Position numbers and translations under genes: made by a program | Notes under the pieces: model-generated | Told to the model about the DNA's origin: nothing | What the model saw: the letters and a program-made list of their open reading frames with translations, nothing else | Database searches by the model: none | Shown here: piece after piece, positions 26,914 to 35,551 of the stretch | Layout: each line of letters starts with the position of its first letter | How positions within the stretch are numbered: position 1 is the first letter of the stretch | DNA from: Roseovarius sp. | Lineage (GTDB): Bacteria > Pseudomonadota > Alphaproteobacteria > Rhodobacterales > Rhodobacteraceae | Assembly: GCF_027019125.1 (NCBI RefSeq) | Contig: NZ_JALUXE010000028.1 | Location: 62,001-126,000 of the forward strand | Direction: 5' to 3' | DNA: 64,000 bases

Positions 26914-27669
26914 TTATTGCGCGTAATCCGAACCCTCAGCGTCCAGAATTGCCTTGAGTTCCGACAGGTGGCGCTCTGCCTGACCGGGGTAATCATCGAG
27001 TTCCTGCGCTGTCTTTTCTGCAACCGCGTCGGACAGCACCCGCAAGGGACGCCCGGTTTGCAAGGCGCGAATATAGGTCTCGGCGGCACGCTCGAAGTAA
27101 TAAAGCCTGTTAAACGTGTCCGCGACGCTGTCGCCGATCACCATCACACCATGATTGCCCATGATCAGAACCTTGTGTTTCGGGTTGGTCAAAAGCCGCG
27201 CGCAACGCGCACCTTCATCTTCGAATGCCAGCCCGCCATAGCTCTCATCCACCACATGCCGATTGTAGAAGGTGGCGCAATTCTGGTCGATGGGCGGCAA
27301 ACGGCTGTCGGCGAGGCTGGCCAGAACCGTAGCGTGAATGGAATGCACGTGCATGGCGCAACGGGCATGGGCGCAATGCCGGTGCAGACCGCCATGCAGG
27401 CCCCAGGCGGTCGGATCAGGCGCATTCGGACCCTCCAGCGTTTCGGGATCATTGGCATCCACGACGATGAGGTCACTGGCCCGGATACGGGCAAAATGCA
27501 TCTGGTTGGGGTTCATCAGGAACCGCGTGCCGTCCTCATTGATCGACAGGCTGAAATGATTGGTCACCGCCTCGTGCATGTTGAGGCGCGCCGTCCAGCG
27601 AAAGGCAGCCGCAAGATCGACGCGCTCTTGCCAGTGGTCCATGTTGGGGCGCAGATTGGTCACGGTCAT
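26914..27669 (-). CDS. Class II aldolase/adducin family protein
   Basis: A 251-residue class II aldolase-fold protein. The zinc-binding histidines are visible in CAMHVHSIHATV and a third in the GNHGVMVIGDSVADTF region. In fuculose-1-phosphate-type aldolases these bind the metal that stabilises an enediolate. Many members are not aldolases, so the reaction is open. The gene is followed on the opposite side by a VOC-fold gene in the same direction; the two may form a small operon. It converges on the HAD phosphatase. Confidence 0.82.
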   Translation of the reverse strand: MTVTNLRPNMDHWQERVDLAAAFRWTARLNMHEAVTNHFSLSINEDGTRFLMNPNQMHFARIRASDLIVVDANDPETLEGPNAPDPTAWGLHGGLHRHCAHARCAMHVHSIHATVLASLADSRLPPIDQNCATFYNRHVVDESYGGLAFEDEGARCARLLTNPKHKVLIMGNHGVMVIGDSVADTFNRLYYFERAAETYIRALQTGRPLRVLSDAVAEKTAQELDDYPGQAERHLSELKAILDAEGSDYAQ

Positions 27670-27723
27670 GTCGTAGTCCTTTCAATCTCGGTAAGGGGCC
27701 GCGAAGCGACCCAGGCATAACCA

Positions 27724-28110
27724 TCAGGGCAGAGGATGCAGCATTCGCGCAGCCCATGGGGTTTGTTGGTGGGGGGGTTGAAGGATCATGCCGCCGGCAC
27801 CCGTCGCGCGGGCGGCGGCAATGTCTGGATCTGTGTCGAAGAGGTGAATCGATGCCCCGGCCCCACGCGGCGGGCTCTCGGGCACAAGGCCAAGGATCGG
27901 ATTGGCGGCATAGGTGTGATCTGCGTGGAGTTGCATCACCTGATCGCCATAGACCATGATCGCAAAATCCGCGCTGACCCGGTGGGCGATCATCTGAAAG
28001 ACGCGGACGAGAAACGCCGCCTCGGCGCGCACATCACGCACCAAGAGGTTCAGGCCAAGCCCGCGCAGGCCCGCGCCGAAATCCTGTGGTGAAACGCTCT
28101 CGTAATCCAT
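27724..28110 (-). CDS. VOC (glyoxalase/bleomycin resistance) superfamily protein
   Basis: A 128-residue single-domain protein with the paired beta-alpha-beta-beta-beta modules of the VOC fold: GLNLLVRDVRAEAAFLVRVFQM at the N-terminal half and GASIHLFDTDPDIAAARATGAG at the C-terminal half. A histidine and glutamate at the usual metal positions are only partly conserved, so enzymatic activity is uncertain. It lies 54 bases upstream of the class II aldolase gene on the same strand and may share its promoter. Confidence 0.72.
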   Translation of the reverse strand: MDYESVSPQDFGAGLRGLGLNLLVRDVRAEAAFLVRVFQMIAHRVSADFAIMVYGDQVMQLHADHTYAANPILGLVPESPPRGAGASIHLFDTDPDIAAARATGAGGMILQPPHQQTPWAARMLHPLP

Positions 28111-28184
28111 TGACGCCCCTTTGACCGCAGCTTGATCATGCCCCCGGCGCGTGTCAACCTGAGACCATGGCGCAGGAGACAGGC

Positions 28185-29648
28185 ATGAACATCCACACCC
28201 CCGACCGGATTGCCCCCGAGGCGTTCACAGAGGCGCGCGCGGCGGTGGACCGGCTCTGCCAGCTTTACGCGGCCAGCACGGACTTTCTCTGTGAGGCCTT
28301 CGCGCGGGCTCTGGCCGGGGATCTGCCGCAGGGCCGCGTGCGCGCCTTTTATCCCGAAATTCGCCTGACCACCGCGACCTATGCCAAGGTCGACAGCCGG
28401 CTCAGTTTCGGCCATGTTTCCAATCCCGGCATCTATGCCGCAACCATCACGCGCCCGGACCTCTTTCGCGCCTATCTGGAACAGCAGATCGGCTTGCTCT
28501 TGGTCAACCATGGCGTCGGGATCACGATCGGGCACTCAGACACGCCAATTCCCGTGCATTTCGCGGTGGCGGCGGATGCGGCCCTCAGCGTGCCGCAAGA
28601 GCGCGCGGCCGAGTTTACCCTGCGCGATTACTTCGACGTGCCGGACCTTGCGACCACCAATGATGATATCGTCAATGGCACTTGGATACCGGGGCTGAAT
28701 GGCGCGGCCCCCCTTGCCCCCTTTACGGCGCAACGCGTTGATTATTCGCTGGCGCGGCTCACGCATTACACCGCGACCGATCCCTGCCACTTCCAGAACT
28801 ACGTTCTGTTCACCAATTACCAATTCTATGTCTCAGAGTTCGAGACCTACGCCCGTAGGATGTTGGCCGACAGGACAAGCGGCTATACCGCCTTTGTCAG
28901 CAGCGGCAATTCAGAGATTACCGGGCCGGACGACCCCCTACCCACCCCTGAGCGGTTGCCGCAGATGCCCGCCTATCACCTCAAACGGGCGGATGGGTCC
29001 GGGATCACGCTGGTCAATATCGGGGTGGGTCCCTCCAACGCCAAGACCGCGACCGACCACATCGCCGTTCTGCGCCCGCATGCCTGGGTTATGGTGGGCC
29101 ATTGCGCGGGTCTGCGCAATTCGCAGTCCTTGGGTGATTTCGTGCTGGCCCATGCCTATCTGCGCGAGGATCGCGTGCTCGATGCCGATCTGCCCGCCTG
29201 GGTGCCGATCCCCGCGCTTGCCGAAATCCAGATCGCCCTGCAAGAGGCGGTGGCGGCAGAGACGCAGCTGGAAGGGTTCGACCTCAAGCGCGTCATGCGC
29301 ACCGGGACCGTGGCCAGCGTGGACAACCGCAACTGGGAACTGCGCGAGCAATCCGGCCCGGTGCAGCGCCTCAGCCAATCGCGCGCCATCGCGCTCGACA
29401 TGGAGAGCGCGACGATCGCCGCCAACGGGTTCCGGTTCCGGGTGCCCTATGGCACGCTGCTCTGTGTCTCGGACAAGCCTTTGCAGGGCGAATTGAAACT
29501 GCCCGGCATGGCTTCGGAATTCTACAAATCCCAGGTCTCTCGCCACCTTATGATCGGGATTCGCGCGATGGAATCACTCCGCCGGATGCCGCTCGAACGC
29601 ATCCACAGCCGAAAATTGCGCAGTTTTGAAGAGACGGCCTTCCTTTGA
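28185..29648 (+). CDS. amn: AMP nucleosidase
   Basis: Start at ATG 28185 (MNIHTPDRIA) is preferred because AGGAGA precedes it; an ATG 18 bases upstream is possible. The 487-residue product has the N-terminal AMP nucleosidase domain and a C-terminal nucleoside-phosphorylase fold (VNIGVGPSNAKTATDHIAVLRP, AIALDMESATIAANGFRFRVPYG). Length matches E. coli Amn (about 484). It splits AMP into adenine and ribose 5-phosphate, part of purine salvage and control of adenylate pools. Confidence 0.93.
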   Translation: MNIHTPDRIAPEAFTEARAAVDRLCQLYAASTDFLCEAFARALAGDLPQGRVRAFYPEIRLTTATYAKVDSRLSFGHVSNPGIYAATITRPDLFRAYLEQQIGLLLVNHGVGITIGHSDTPIPVHFAVAADAALSVPQERAAEFTLRDYFDVPDLATTNDDIVNGTWIPGLNGAAPLAPFTAQRVDYSLARLTHYTATDPCHFQNYVLFTNYQFYVSEFETYARRMLADRTSGYTAFVSSGNSEITGPDDPLPTPERLPQMPAYHLKRADGSGITLVNIGVGPSNAKTATDHIAVLRPHAWVMVGHCAGLRNSQSLGDFVLAHAYLREDRVLDADLPAWVPIPALAEIQIALQEAVAAETQLEGFDLKRVMRTGTVASVDNRNWELREQSGPVQRLSQSRAIALDMESATIAANGFRFRVPYGTLLCVSDKPLQGELKLPGMASEFYKSQVSRHLMIGIRAMESLRRMPLERIHSRKLRSFEETAFL

Positions 29649-29673
29649 CCCAACGGAAATCCGCACAAAATCC

Positions 29674-29695
29674 GGCAAAAGGGCTTGCTTTTGCC
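29674..29695. other. Hairpin downstream of amn
   Basis: GGCAAAAG and CTTTTGCC pair perfectly around a 6-base loop (GGCTTG) 25 bases after the amn stop. No T-run follows. It may be the 3' end of the amn transcript or a regulatory element ahead of the HU gene. Confidence 0.35.
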
Positions 29696-29780
29696 CACTA
29701 GTCGTTGTGTTTAGCCACATCATAGCGTTTAATCGCGCGCATGAGGCCCAAGGGACGGGCAGTTGCAAGGAGACCATAAA

Positions 29781-30068
29781 ATGGCAAAACCCATGACCAA
29801 GACCCAACTTGTCGCCGCTCTGGCCGATGACATGGGCAGTGACAAGAAGACCGCAGGCGCGGCTCTGGACGCCGTGATCGCGATCATCACCCGTGAAGTG
29901 TCCGCAGGCGGTGCCGTCACCCTGCCCGGAATTGGCAAGATCTATTGCCGCGAGCGCCCCGAGCGTATGGTGCGCAACCCTGCCACCGGCGAGCAAATGA
30001 AGAAAGAGGCCGACAAGGTGGTCAAGATGACCATTGCCAAGGCGCTCAAGGACAGCGTCAACGGCTGA
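29781..30068 (+). CDS. hup: HU family DNA-binding protein
   Basis: Start at MAKPMTKTQL is set by an AAGGAGACC ribosome-binding site; the product is 95 residues. It has the DNABII layout: helical dimerisation N terminus, then a GAVTLPGIGKIY beta turn and the MVRNPATGEQMKKEADKVVKMTIAKALKD tail, where RNPATGE is the arm that enters the minor groove. Histone-like proteins of this kind bend and compact DNA. A strong terminator follows, indicating a single-gene transcript. Confidence 0.92.
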   Translation: MAKPMTKTQLVAALADDMGSDKKTAGAALDAVIAIITREVSAGGAVTLPGIGKIYCRERPERMVRNPATGEQMKKEADKVVKMTIAKALKDSVNG

Positions 30069-30124
30069 TCCCCGGCCCGCTGGCGCGAATGACGCAAAGC
30101 CAGCCTGTGCCAGAGACCAGAAGG

Positions 30125-30152
30125 GCCGCCCAATGGGGCGGCTTTTTATTTT
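30125..30152 (+). terminator. Rho-independent terminator of the HU gene
   Basis: GCCGCCC pairs with GGGCGGC around a tight loop, followed by TTTTTATTTT. Lies 57 bases after the hup stop. Confidence 0.88.
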
Positions 30153-30171
30153 GCCTGACCGCTTGATCGGC

Positions 30172-31155
30172 TCACGCCACCCTGAGGACGATCTTGCCAA
30201 TATGCCCGCTCGATTCAAGCCGGGCATGGGCCGCCGCAGCCTCGGTCAGGGGAAATTCGGAATCCATCACCGGGGCGACCTTTCCCGCCTCCAGCAGCGG
30301 CCACACATGGGCACGCAGGCTCTCGGCGATCCGCGCCTTGGCCAGATCGCTTTGCGGACGCAGGGTGCTGCCGGTGATCGTCAGGCGGCGCATCATCACC
30401 TGAGAGAAGTTCAACTCGATATTGGGTCCCTGGAGGAAAGCAATCTGCACCAGACGCCCATCCTCGGCCAATGCGTTGACATTGCGCGGCAGATACGCAC
30501 CACCGACCATGTCGAGAATGAGATTGGCCCCACCTTCGGCACGCAACACCTCGACGAAATCCTCCTCGCGATAGTTGATCGCCCTCTCCGCCCCAAGATC
30601 CATGCAAACCTTGCATTTCTCGGCCGAGCCCGCGGTGGTAAAGACCCGCGCGCCAAAGCTATGGGCGAGCTGAATGGCGGTCGTGCCAATCCCGGAAGAG
30701 CCGCCATGCACCAGAAAACGCTCGCCGCCCTTGAGCGCGCCGCGCTGAAAGACATTGGACCAGACCGTATAGAAGGTTTCCGGCAGGCAAGCGGCCTCTT
30801 TTAGGCCGAGGCCACGCGGCACGGGCAAGCAATGCGCGGCAGGCGTGGCCACGTATTCGGCATAGCCCCCGCCGGGCAAAAGGGCGCAAACCTGATCGCC
30901 AAGCGCCCACGCACGGACGCCCGCCCCAAGCGCCACGATTTCCCCCGCCCCTTCGAGCCCCGGCAGGTCAGAGGCCGTCGGTGGCGGCGCATAGAGCCCG
31001 GCACGCTGCAGGGCATCCGGGCGGTTGACCCCGGCATAGGCCAGCCGGATCACCACCTCGCCCGCGCGCGGCACAGGCATCGGCCGTGTCGTCGGCCGCA
31101 ACACTTCGGGGCCGCCCGCCTGCGTGATTTCGACGGCCTGCATGGTTCGTGTCAT
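30172..31155 (-). CDS. NAD(P)H:quinone oxidoreductase, PIG3/zinc-free MDR family
   Basis: A 327-residue medium-chain dehydrogenase/reductase. The N-terminal GroES-like part contains YAGVNRPDALQRAGLY, and the Rossmann part has LVHGGSSGIGTTAIQLAH as the NADPH-binding loop. Zinc ligands of alcohol dehydrogenases are absent, consistent with quinone oxidoreductases of the PIG3 type, which reduce quinones or enals. It is not the acrylyl-CoA reductase AcuI as far as I can judge. It lies 17 bases after coq9 on the same strand. Confidence 0.87.
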   Translation of the reverse strand: MTRTMQAVEITQAGGPEVLRPTTRPMPVPRAGEVVIRLAYAGVNRPDALQRAGLYAPPPTASDLPGLEGAGEIVALGAGVRAWALGDQVCALLPGGGYAEYVATPAAHCLPVPRGLGLKEAACLPETFYTVWSNVFQRGALKGGERFLVHGGSSGIGTTAIQLAHSFGARVFTTAGSAEKCKVCMDLGAERAINYREEDFVEVLRAEGGANLILDMVGGAYLPRNVNALAEDGRLVQIAFLQGPNIELNFSQVMMRRLTITGSTLRPQSDLAKARIAESLRAHVWPLLEAGKVAPVMDSEFPLTEAAAAHARLESSGHIGKIVLRVA

Positions 31156-31171
31156 TTTATTGTCCCTGCTT

Positions 31172-31861
31172 TCAGTTCAGCCCGTTCCAGCGGCCTGGCA
31201 TCCCGGTCTGCGCCCGTCCCTGTGGCGCACGGATACGTCCCACAAGGCTGAGAGGCCCCGCCAAAAGACCAGCGACGAACCGATTGTCACGGGCCTGTGC
31301 CTTGAGCTTTTCGAATTGCATCACGCCCTCGATGCGACGATCCAGAAACTCCCATGTGCGGGTTTGACCCTCGCTGTCATCGCCCAGCCAATACAGCACG
31401 GTCGCCCCATAGACGCCGGAAAGCGTGGCGCGTTTCGTATACCAGTTCACATCCTGGGATGTGTCGCCAAGCGCGGTCCAGATGTGATCGGCGGTTTGCC
31501 AGAGGGCACGCGCACCATCGGCGGCATAGGGTGGCAGGGAAAAGAGGGTCATGCCCCGGCGGACAAGTTCGCGATCCTCGACCACCTCAAGCCGGGCACG
31601 CACGGCAAAGGCCACGCGGTCGCGGAACCGCAAGCTGCCCAGATCGGTTTCGGCCAGTCGTTTGAGCATAGCGGCATCGCCCGCCGCATGATAGGCAAGC
31701 GCCAGGTCCACCGCGCCACGTGGGCAGATGGCAGCCACGAGGCCGGGCGCAATCCCGGCATCTTCGGCCGCGAGGCGCAGGGTGGTTTCGCTCCAGCCAT
31801 CAAAGGGCACATGCATCGCTGCAGCCGAGAGCAGACGGGTCATCAGATCGGGTTCGGACAT
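31172..31861 (-). CDS. COQ9 family ubiquinone biosynthesis protein
   Basis: A 229-residue protein with the COQ9 pattern: an N-terminal TetR-like helical region (FDGWSETTLRLAAEDAGI) and a C-terminal WQTADHIWTALGDTSQDVNWYTKRATLSGVY segment that is the hallmark of the family. COQ9 binds lipid and assists the COQ7 hydroxylation step. It is divergent from rpsU, an arrangement common in Alphaproteobacteria, and probably cotranscribed with the quinone oxidoreductase. Confidence 0.9.
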   Translation of the reverse strand: MSEPDLMTRLLSAAAMHVPFDGWSETTLRLAAEDAGIAPGLVAAICPRGAVDLALAYHAAGDAAMLKRLAETDLGSLRFRDRVAFAVRARLEVVEDRELVRRGMTLFSLPPYAADGARALWQTADHIWTALGDTSQDVNWYTKRATLSGVYGATVLYWLGDDSEGQTRTWEFLDRRIEGVMQFEKLKAQARDNRFVAGLLAGPLSLVGRIRAPQGRAQTGMPGRWNGLN

Positions 31862-31886
31862 CGGCGTTTCTCCTTGCGGCGCACCC

Positions 31887-31915
31887 TAGACAAATCCGGG
31901 ACGCTTTGCTATACG
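31887..31915 (+). promoter_or_regulatory. rpsU: Candidate sigma-70 promoter of rpsU
   Basis: TAGACA and TATACG are separated by exactly 17 bases, and the expected transcription start near 31922 would give a leader of about 46 nucleotides before the rpsU ATG. Confidence 0.5.
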
Positions 31916-31924
31916 GCGCCTTCC

Positions 31925-31967
31925 TGCAATCTATTGCAACTTTAACTTAGGAAGGTGGTGACACCAC
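31925..31967 (+). promoter_or_regulatory. rpsU: rpsU leader with two inverted repeats, one abutting the start codon
   Basis: A 14-base palindrome (TGCAAT-CT-ATTGCA, 31925-31938) is followed by the GGAAGG ribosome-binding site and by GTGGTG-A-CACCAC (31955-31967), which ends on the base before the ATG. The second repeat overlaps the 3' edge of the ribosome-binding site, so folding would compete with initiation. Confidence 0.4.
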
Positions 31968-32174
31968 ATGCAGGTTAGTGTTCGCGACAACAATGTCGAT
32001 CAGGCGCTCCGCGCTCTGAAGAAAAAACTGCAGCGCGAAGGCGTTTTTCGTGAAATGAAGCTCAAGCAACATTTCGAAAAGCCGTCCGAGAAGAAAGCGC
32101 GCGAGAAGGCCGAAGCGATTCGCCGTGCCCGGAAACTGGCGCGCAAGAAAGCGCAGCGCGAAGGCATGCTCTAA
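31968..32174 (+). CDS. rpsU: 30S ribosomal protein S21
   Basis: A 68-residue, strongly basic protein beginning [20 protein letters not shown] and ending in the arginine/lysine-rich [16 protein letters not shown] tail, an unmistakable S21. It sits near the anti-Shine-Dalgarno region of the 30S subunit and supports initiation. It is preceded by its own promoter and structured leader and followed by a terminator, so it is expressed alone. Confidence 0.97.
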   Translation: MQVSVRDNNVDQALRALKKKLQREGVFREMKLKQHFEKPSEKKAREKAEAIRRARKLARKKAQREGML

Positions 32175-32210
32175 GAGCGTTCTCCGCAGTTTTTTGCGGC
32201 ACGTTTGACG

Positions 32211-32247
32211 ACCCCCGGGCAGATGCTTCGGGGGTTTGTCGTTTTTG
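32211..32247 (+). terminator. Rho-independent terminator of rpsU
   Basis: ACCCCCG pairs with CGGGGGT around an 11-base loop, followed by TTGTCGTTTTT. Lies 37 bases after the rpsU stop. Confidence 0.75.
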
Positions 32248-32289
32248 ATGGCCGTTGGCCTATCGGGTGCTTGGCAGAAAGAACCGCGA

Positions 32290-32478
32290 TCAGCTCAGCT
32301 GGCAGAGCGGCGCATCCTGACGGATCGAGGTGACAAAGCGGCCCTCTGCGGTGTCGCGGATGCCATAGCCATAACCGCGCAGGCGATGTTTCCATTCGCG
32401 CTCGGACAGGGCAAGGTGACGTTCGCGCATCACGAGATTGCGAATTTCTGTGCTGCTGTCAGTCTGGTTCAGGTTCAT
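32290..32478 (-). CDS. Small conserved-type hypothetical protein (62 aa)
   Basis: A 62-residue protein beginning MNLNQTDSSTEIRNLVMRERH. A CAGGGA ribosome-binding site precedes the ATG, and base composition is coding-like. It is charged, predicted mostly helical, with no membrane segment and a single cysteine near the end. The central WKHRLRGYGYGIRDT segment looks conserved-domain-like, but I do not recognise a characterised family. It sits alone between the rpsU terminator and the amidotransferase gene. Confidence 0.55.
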   Translation of the reverse strand: MNLNQTDSSTEIRNLVMRERHLALSEREWKHRLRGYGYGIRDTAEGRFVTSIRQDAPLCQLS

Positions 32479-32583
32479 TGTTTCTATCCCTGTTAAAATT
32501 TGCCTCTGACCTCAGGGATAGGTGACGGATGTGGCGGTAATCGTGCCGGATTATGGCAGTGCCGGGGAATTGTTGCGACGGGT

Positions 32584-33303
32584 TCAACGCGCCGCGGCAT
32601 CGACACCGGGCAATTGCGCTGCATGGTCACGGCGCGCGGCGGCCGCTGCAATGAGCGCGCGAAAGATGCCCATTTGCCGATGCGCATAAAAGAGATGCTC
32701 AGGATGCCATTGCACGCCCAGGGCAAAAGGCTCTGTCACCCGCTCGATTGCCTGAATCATGCCCCCGCCGTCCCGTGCCGCGATGCGCAACCCCTCGCCC
32801 AAACGGTCCACGGCCTGCGTATGCAGGGCGTTCACCTTCATCGGCCTTGCCCCGGCGAGCTTTGCCAGGCGCGTGCCACGAACGATCTGCACGGTCTTGC
32901 GCGGGAGCACGGTGCGGATATGGTCGCTGGCGTGATAGGTCGCATAGGCATCCTGATGCAGCGTGCCACCAAGAGCGATGTTGAGCATCTGACTGCCGCG
33001 ACAGATGCCCAAGACAGGCTTGAAATGCTCGAACGCTGAGAGCACCAACTTGCGCTCCAACGCATCTCGGTCAGGATCAAGGCGCGCGGATTTCACAAGC
33101 CGCCCGCCATAGAGGTCCGGCGAAATGTCATCCCCGCCACCGATGATAAGCCCGTCTACGGTGGTAATGTCGGCGACACGCCCCGCCTGCCACCGCAGGG
33201 CACGCCCGCCCGCCAGCCAGACATTGAGGGCAATGAGCGGAAAGATGCGCCACCCTGACCGGCGCGAAACAGTAACCCCGATTACGGGGCGGCGTGCGTT
33301 CAT
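32584..33303 (-). CDS. Class I glutamine amidotransferase-like protein (peptidase C26/PuuD type)
   Basis: Start ATG 33303 overlaps the amidoligase stop by four bases; the upstream extension of the frame is antisense noise. The 239-residue product has the triad of class I GATases: Cys101 in LGICRGSQMLNIALGG, His200 and Glu202 in GVQWHPEH, plus a LIIGGGDDISP loop as in gamma-glutamyl-GABA hydrolase PuuD. It should hydrolyse a gamma-glutamyl bond or supply ammonia. Coupling to an amidoligase suggests it edits, releases or feeds the product of that enzyme. Confidence 0.87.
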   Translation of the reverse strand: MNARRPVIGVTVSRRSGWRIFPLIALNVWLAGGRALRWQAGRVADITTVDGLIIGGGDDISPDLYGGRLVKSARLDPDRDALERKLVLSAFEHFKPVLGICRGSQMLNIALGGTLHQDAYATYHASDHIRTVLPRKTVQIVRGTRLAKLAGARPMKVNALHTQAVDRLGEGLRIAARDGGGMIQAIERVTEPFALGVQWHPEHLFYAHRQMGIFRALIAAAAARRDHAAQLPGVDAAAR

Positions 33304-34253
33304 GTGCGAGCCAACCCCGCCGATTGCAGGATTCGACCCGCGCGATTGGCCCAGCTTTGACGCGAAAGGGTCAGCAGACCGTGATCGTCCAGCCATGCCT
33401 GTGACAGCCGTTTGAGCAGCGCCGTGTCGGCAGCCACCCGTTCCACCGTGAGCCAGCGTTGCCATTCATCGGCAATGGACCAGTCGGCTTCGTCGATCCG
33501 GCAATCGGGCAGACGGAAATGAAAGGTCGGGCGCGCAGAGGTCTTGTCGGTGATGGACGCCCTGATCCGCGCTGCATCGAAATGCGCAAAGAGCGGCAGC
33601 ATGTCGAGACCACGATTTCGGCTGGGGGTGAGTTCGAGATAGAGACCTGTCACATGGTCGCGGCTGGCACCCGGTCCGGCCTTGATCAGCGCGCGAGTGA
33701 AATCTATCGGATAAGGATCGGTGAAGGGCAACACGCGACGTGACTCGTCAATCGGGTTGGACGCCCGCAACCAGTCTTCGATCAGGGCATAGGCCAGCAA
33801 GGGGCGCACCGTATCCGCGTCGGCGTCGCTGGCCATCTCGATGTTGAGATGCAGTCCAAAGCCAAAGAACCAGCCTGCGCCGCTACCCAAGGCCCCCGCA
33901 TCCCGCAAGGCATTGCGCAGATCGTCAAGGCGGCCGAGGCCCTCCATGTCGAGTGGCGCGGTGACGATTTCGACCGGCACAACGTCGCGCCCCAGATCGA
34001 GCGTCAGATCGCGCAGCTTGCTCTGCTGGGCGTTGCGCAGGAAAATGTCCAGATAGATGTCGATCTGCCCGATCCGACTGTTTTCGACACGCCAGATATG
34101 GCTGTCGACCTGGGATGCGGTGCCATCCAGCGTGGTCGCACAGAGGCGCGCCACGTTCTCTACGGGCAAGCCACCAAGCTCGATCTCGACCCCGACAAGG
34201 CGGGGATCACCCTTGGCGTTCGTCGGCTGCGGCAGAGAGGGAAAGGCGGTCAT
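33300..34253 (-). CDS. Amidoligase family protein (glutamine-synthetase-like fold, Amidoligase_2)
   Basis: The start is placed at ATG 34253 (MTAFPSLPQP), 4 bases after the rlmN stop, giving 317 residues. Residues 20-25 (LVGVEIE) and 131-139 (GFGLHLNIE) match the two metal/ATP-binding strands of GS-like amidoligases, and a later LTPSRNRGLDMLPLF carries an arginine often seen in the active site. The family forms amide or peptide bonds with ATP in uncharacterised pathways. It is translationally coupled to a class I GATase. The acid and amine partners are unknown. Confidence 0.75.
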   Translation of the reverse strand: MTAFPSLPQPTNAKGDPRLVGVEIELGGLPVENVARLCATTLDGTASQVDSHIWRVENSRIGQIDIYLDIFLRNAQQSKLRDLTLDLGRDVVPVEIVTAPLDMEGLGRLDDLRNALRDAGALGSGAGWFFGFGLHLNIEMASDADADTVRPLLAYALIEDWLRASNPIDESRRVLPFTDPYPIDFTRALIKAGPGASRDHVTGLYLELTPSRNRGLDMLPLFAHFDAARIRASITDKTSARPTFHFRLPDCRIDEADWSIADEWQRWLTVERVAADTALLKRLSQAWLDDHGLLTLSRQSWANRAGRILQSAGLART

Positions 34254-34257
34254 GGGC

Positions 34258-35436
34258 CTAATGCCCCACCTCTGCCTCAATCTGAGCCCGGGATTTACGC
34301 GCGCGCTCGGTGGCAGATTTGAGCTGGCCGCAGGCGGCCATGATATCCTCGCCCCGTGGCGTGCGGATCGGGCTGGCATACCCGGCCTTGTAGATGATGT
34401 CGGCGAAACGCTCGATCCGCTCCCAATCGCTGCGCTGATAGGGGCTTCCGGGCCATTCGTTGAAGGGAATGAGATTGATCTTGGCCGGAATGCCCTTGAT
34501 CAGTTGTACGAGACGGCGGGCATCGGCGTCACTGTCATTGACCCCTTTGAGCATGACATATTCAAAGGTGATGCGCTCGGAATTCGACAGGCGCGGATAG
34601 TCGCGCAGCGTCTCGAGCAGCGTGGCGATGTTCCATTTCTTGTTGATCGGCACCAGCGTGTCGCGCACCTCGTCGGTGGTGGCGTGAAAGCTCACGGCCA
34701 AGAGACAACCGATTTCCTCTGCCGTCTTGGCAATCTCAGGCACCACACCAGAGGTCGAAAGTGTGATGCGGCGGCGCGAGAGGGAAATCCCCTCGCCATC
34801 CATGGCGATCTTCATCGCATCGCGCACGTTGTCGAAATTATAAAGCGGCTCGCCCATGCCCATCAGGACGATGTTGCTGATGAGGCGCGGACGTTCGCCC
34901 GCAGGCTCGCCCGGTTTCGGCCATTCATTCAGGTCGTCGCGCGCCAGCATCACCTGCCCGATGATCTCACCTGCTGTAAGGTTGCGGACGAGTTTCTGTG
35001 TGCCGGTGTGGCAAAACGAACAGGTGAGCGTGCAGCCCACCTGAGAAGAAATGCACAGCGTGCCGCGATCGGTTTCGGGGATATAGACCACCTCTACCTC
35101 GTGACCGCCCGCGATGCGCACCAGATACTTTCGCGTGCCATCCGCGCTGACTTGCTTGCTCACGACTTCGGGGATCGCCACCACGAAGTTTTCGGACAAT
35201 TGCGCACGATAGGCTTTGGCCAGATTGGTCATGGCATGGAAATCGCGCACGCCCCATTGATAAATCCATTGCCAGATCTGGTTGACCCGCATCTTGGCCT
35301 GCTTTTCCGGCGTGCCATGCGCGATCAGCACCTCGCGGAGCGCCTCACGCGTGAGCCCGACAAGGTTCACGGGCCCCTCGGGCAACTTGCGGGGGATTGT
35401 CAGAACATCCTGTGTGATCGGGGCGGTTTGGGTCAT
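34258..35436 (-). CDS. rlmN: Dual-specificity RNA methyltransferase RlmN
   Basis: Start at ATG 35436 ([15 protein letters not shown]) gives 392 residues, the usual alphaproteobacterial form. The radical-SAM cysteines are CTLTCSFC (Cys135, 139, 142). The two catalytic cysteines of the RlmN mechanism also appear, Cys128 in TLCISSQ and a C-terminal one in DIMAACGQL. It methylates C2 of A2503 in 23S rRNA and A37 of some tRNAs, improving decoding accuracy. The amidoligase gene follows after 4 bases, so the unusual pair may be expressed from the rlmN promoter. Confidence 0.95.
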   Translation of the reverse strand: MTQTAPITQDVLTIPRKLPEGPVNLVGLTREALREVLIAHGTPEKQAKMRVNQIWQWIYQWGVRDFHAMTNLAKAYRAQLSENFVVAIPEVVSKQVSADGTRKYLVRIAGGHEVEVVYIPETDRGTLCISSQVGCTLTCSFCHTGTQKLVRNLTAGEIIGQVMLARDDLNEWPKPGEPAGERPRLISNIVLMGMGEPLYNFDNVRDAMKIAMDGEGISLSRRRITLSTSGVVPEIAKTAEEIGCLLAVSFHATTDEVRDTLVPINKKWNIATLLETLRDYPRLSNSERITFEYVMLKGVNDSDADARRLVQLIKGIPAKINLIPFNEWPGSPYQRSDWERIERFADIIYKAGYASPIRTPRGEDIMAACGQLKSATERARKSRAQIEAEVGH

Positions 35437-35497
35437 GGGCCTGTCGCAGTTCGGGCTGGGATATGATCCCATATAGGATTCGCGCACGGATTCCAAA

Positions 35498-35525
35498 GGG
35501 TTTGGCAGAGAGCGCCGCCAAACCC
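35498..35525 (-). terminator. Terminator-like hairpin after the agmatinase-family gene
   Basis: On the minus strand GGGTTTGGC pairs perfectly with GCCAAACCC (9 bp, 10-base loop), 27 bases after the agmatinase stop. Only a short T stretch (TTT) follows, so termination may be incomplete and feed into rlmN. Confidence 0.5.
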
Positions 35526-35551
35526 CGCGTTATCCAAGGCCTGCCGTGGTC

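Noticed and set aside
30172..31155. Acrylyl-CoA reductase AcuI of DMSP metabolism
   Set aside because: It is a medium-chain reductase, but motifs and the coq9 linkage fit a PIG3-type quinone oxidoreductase better, and it is not next to the DmdA-like gene.
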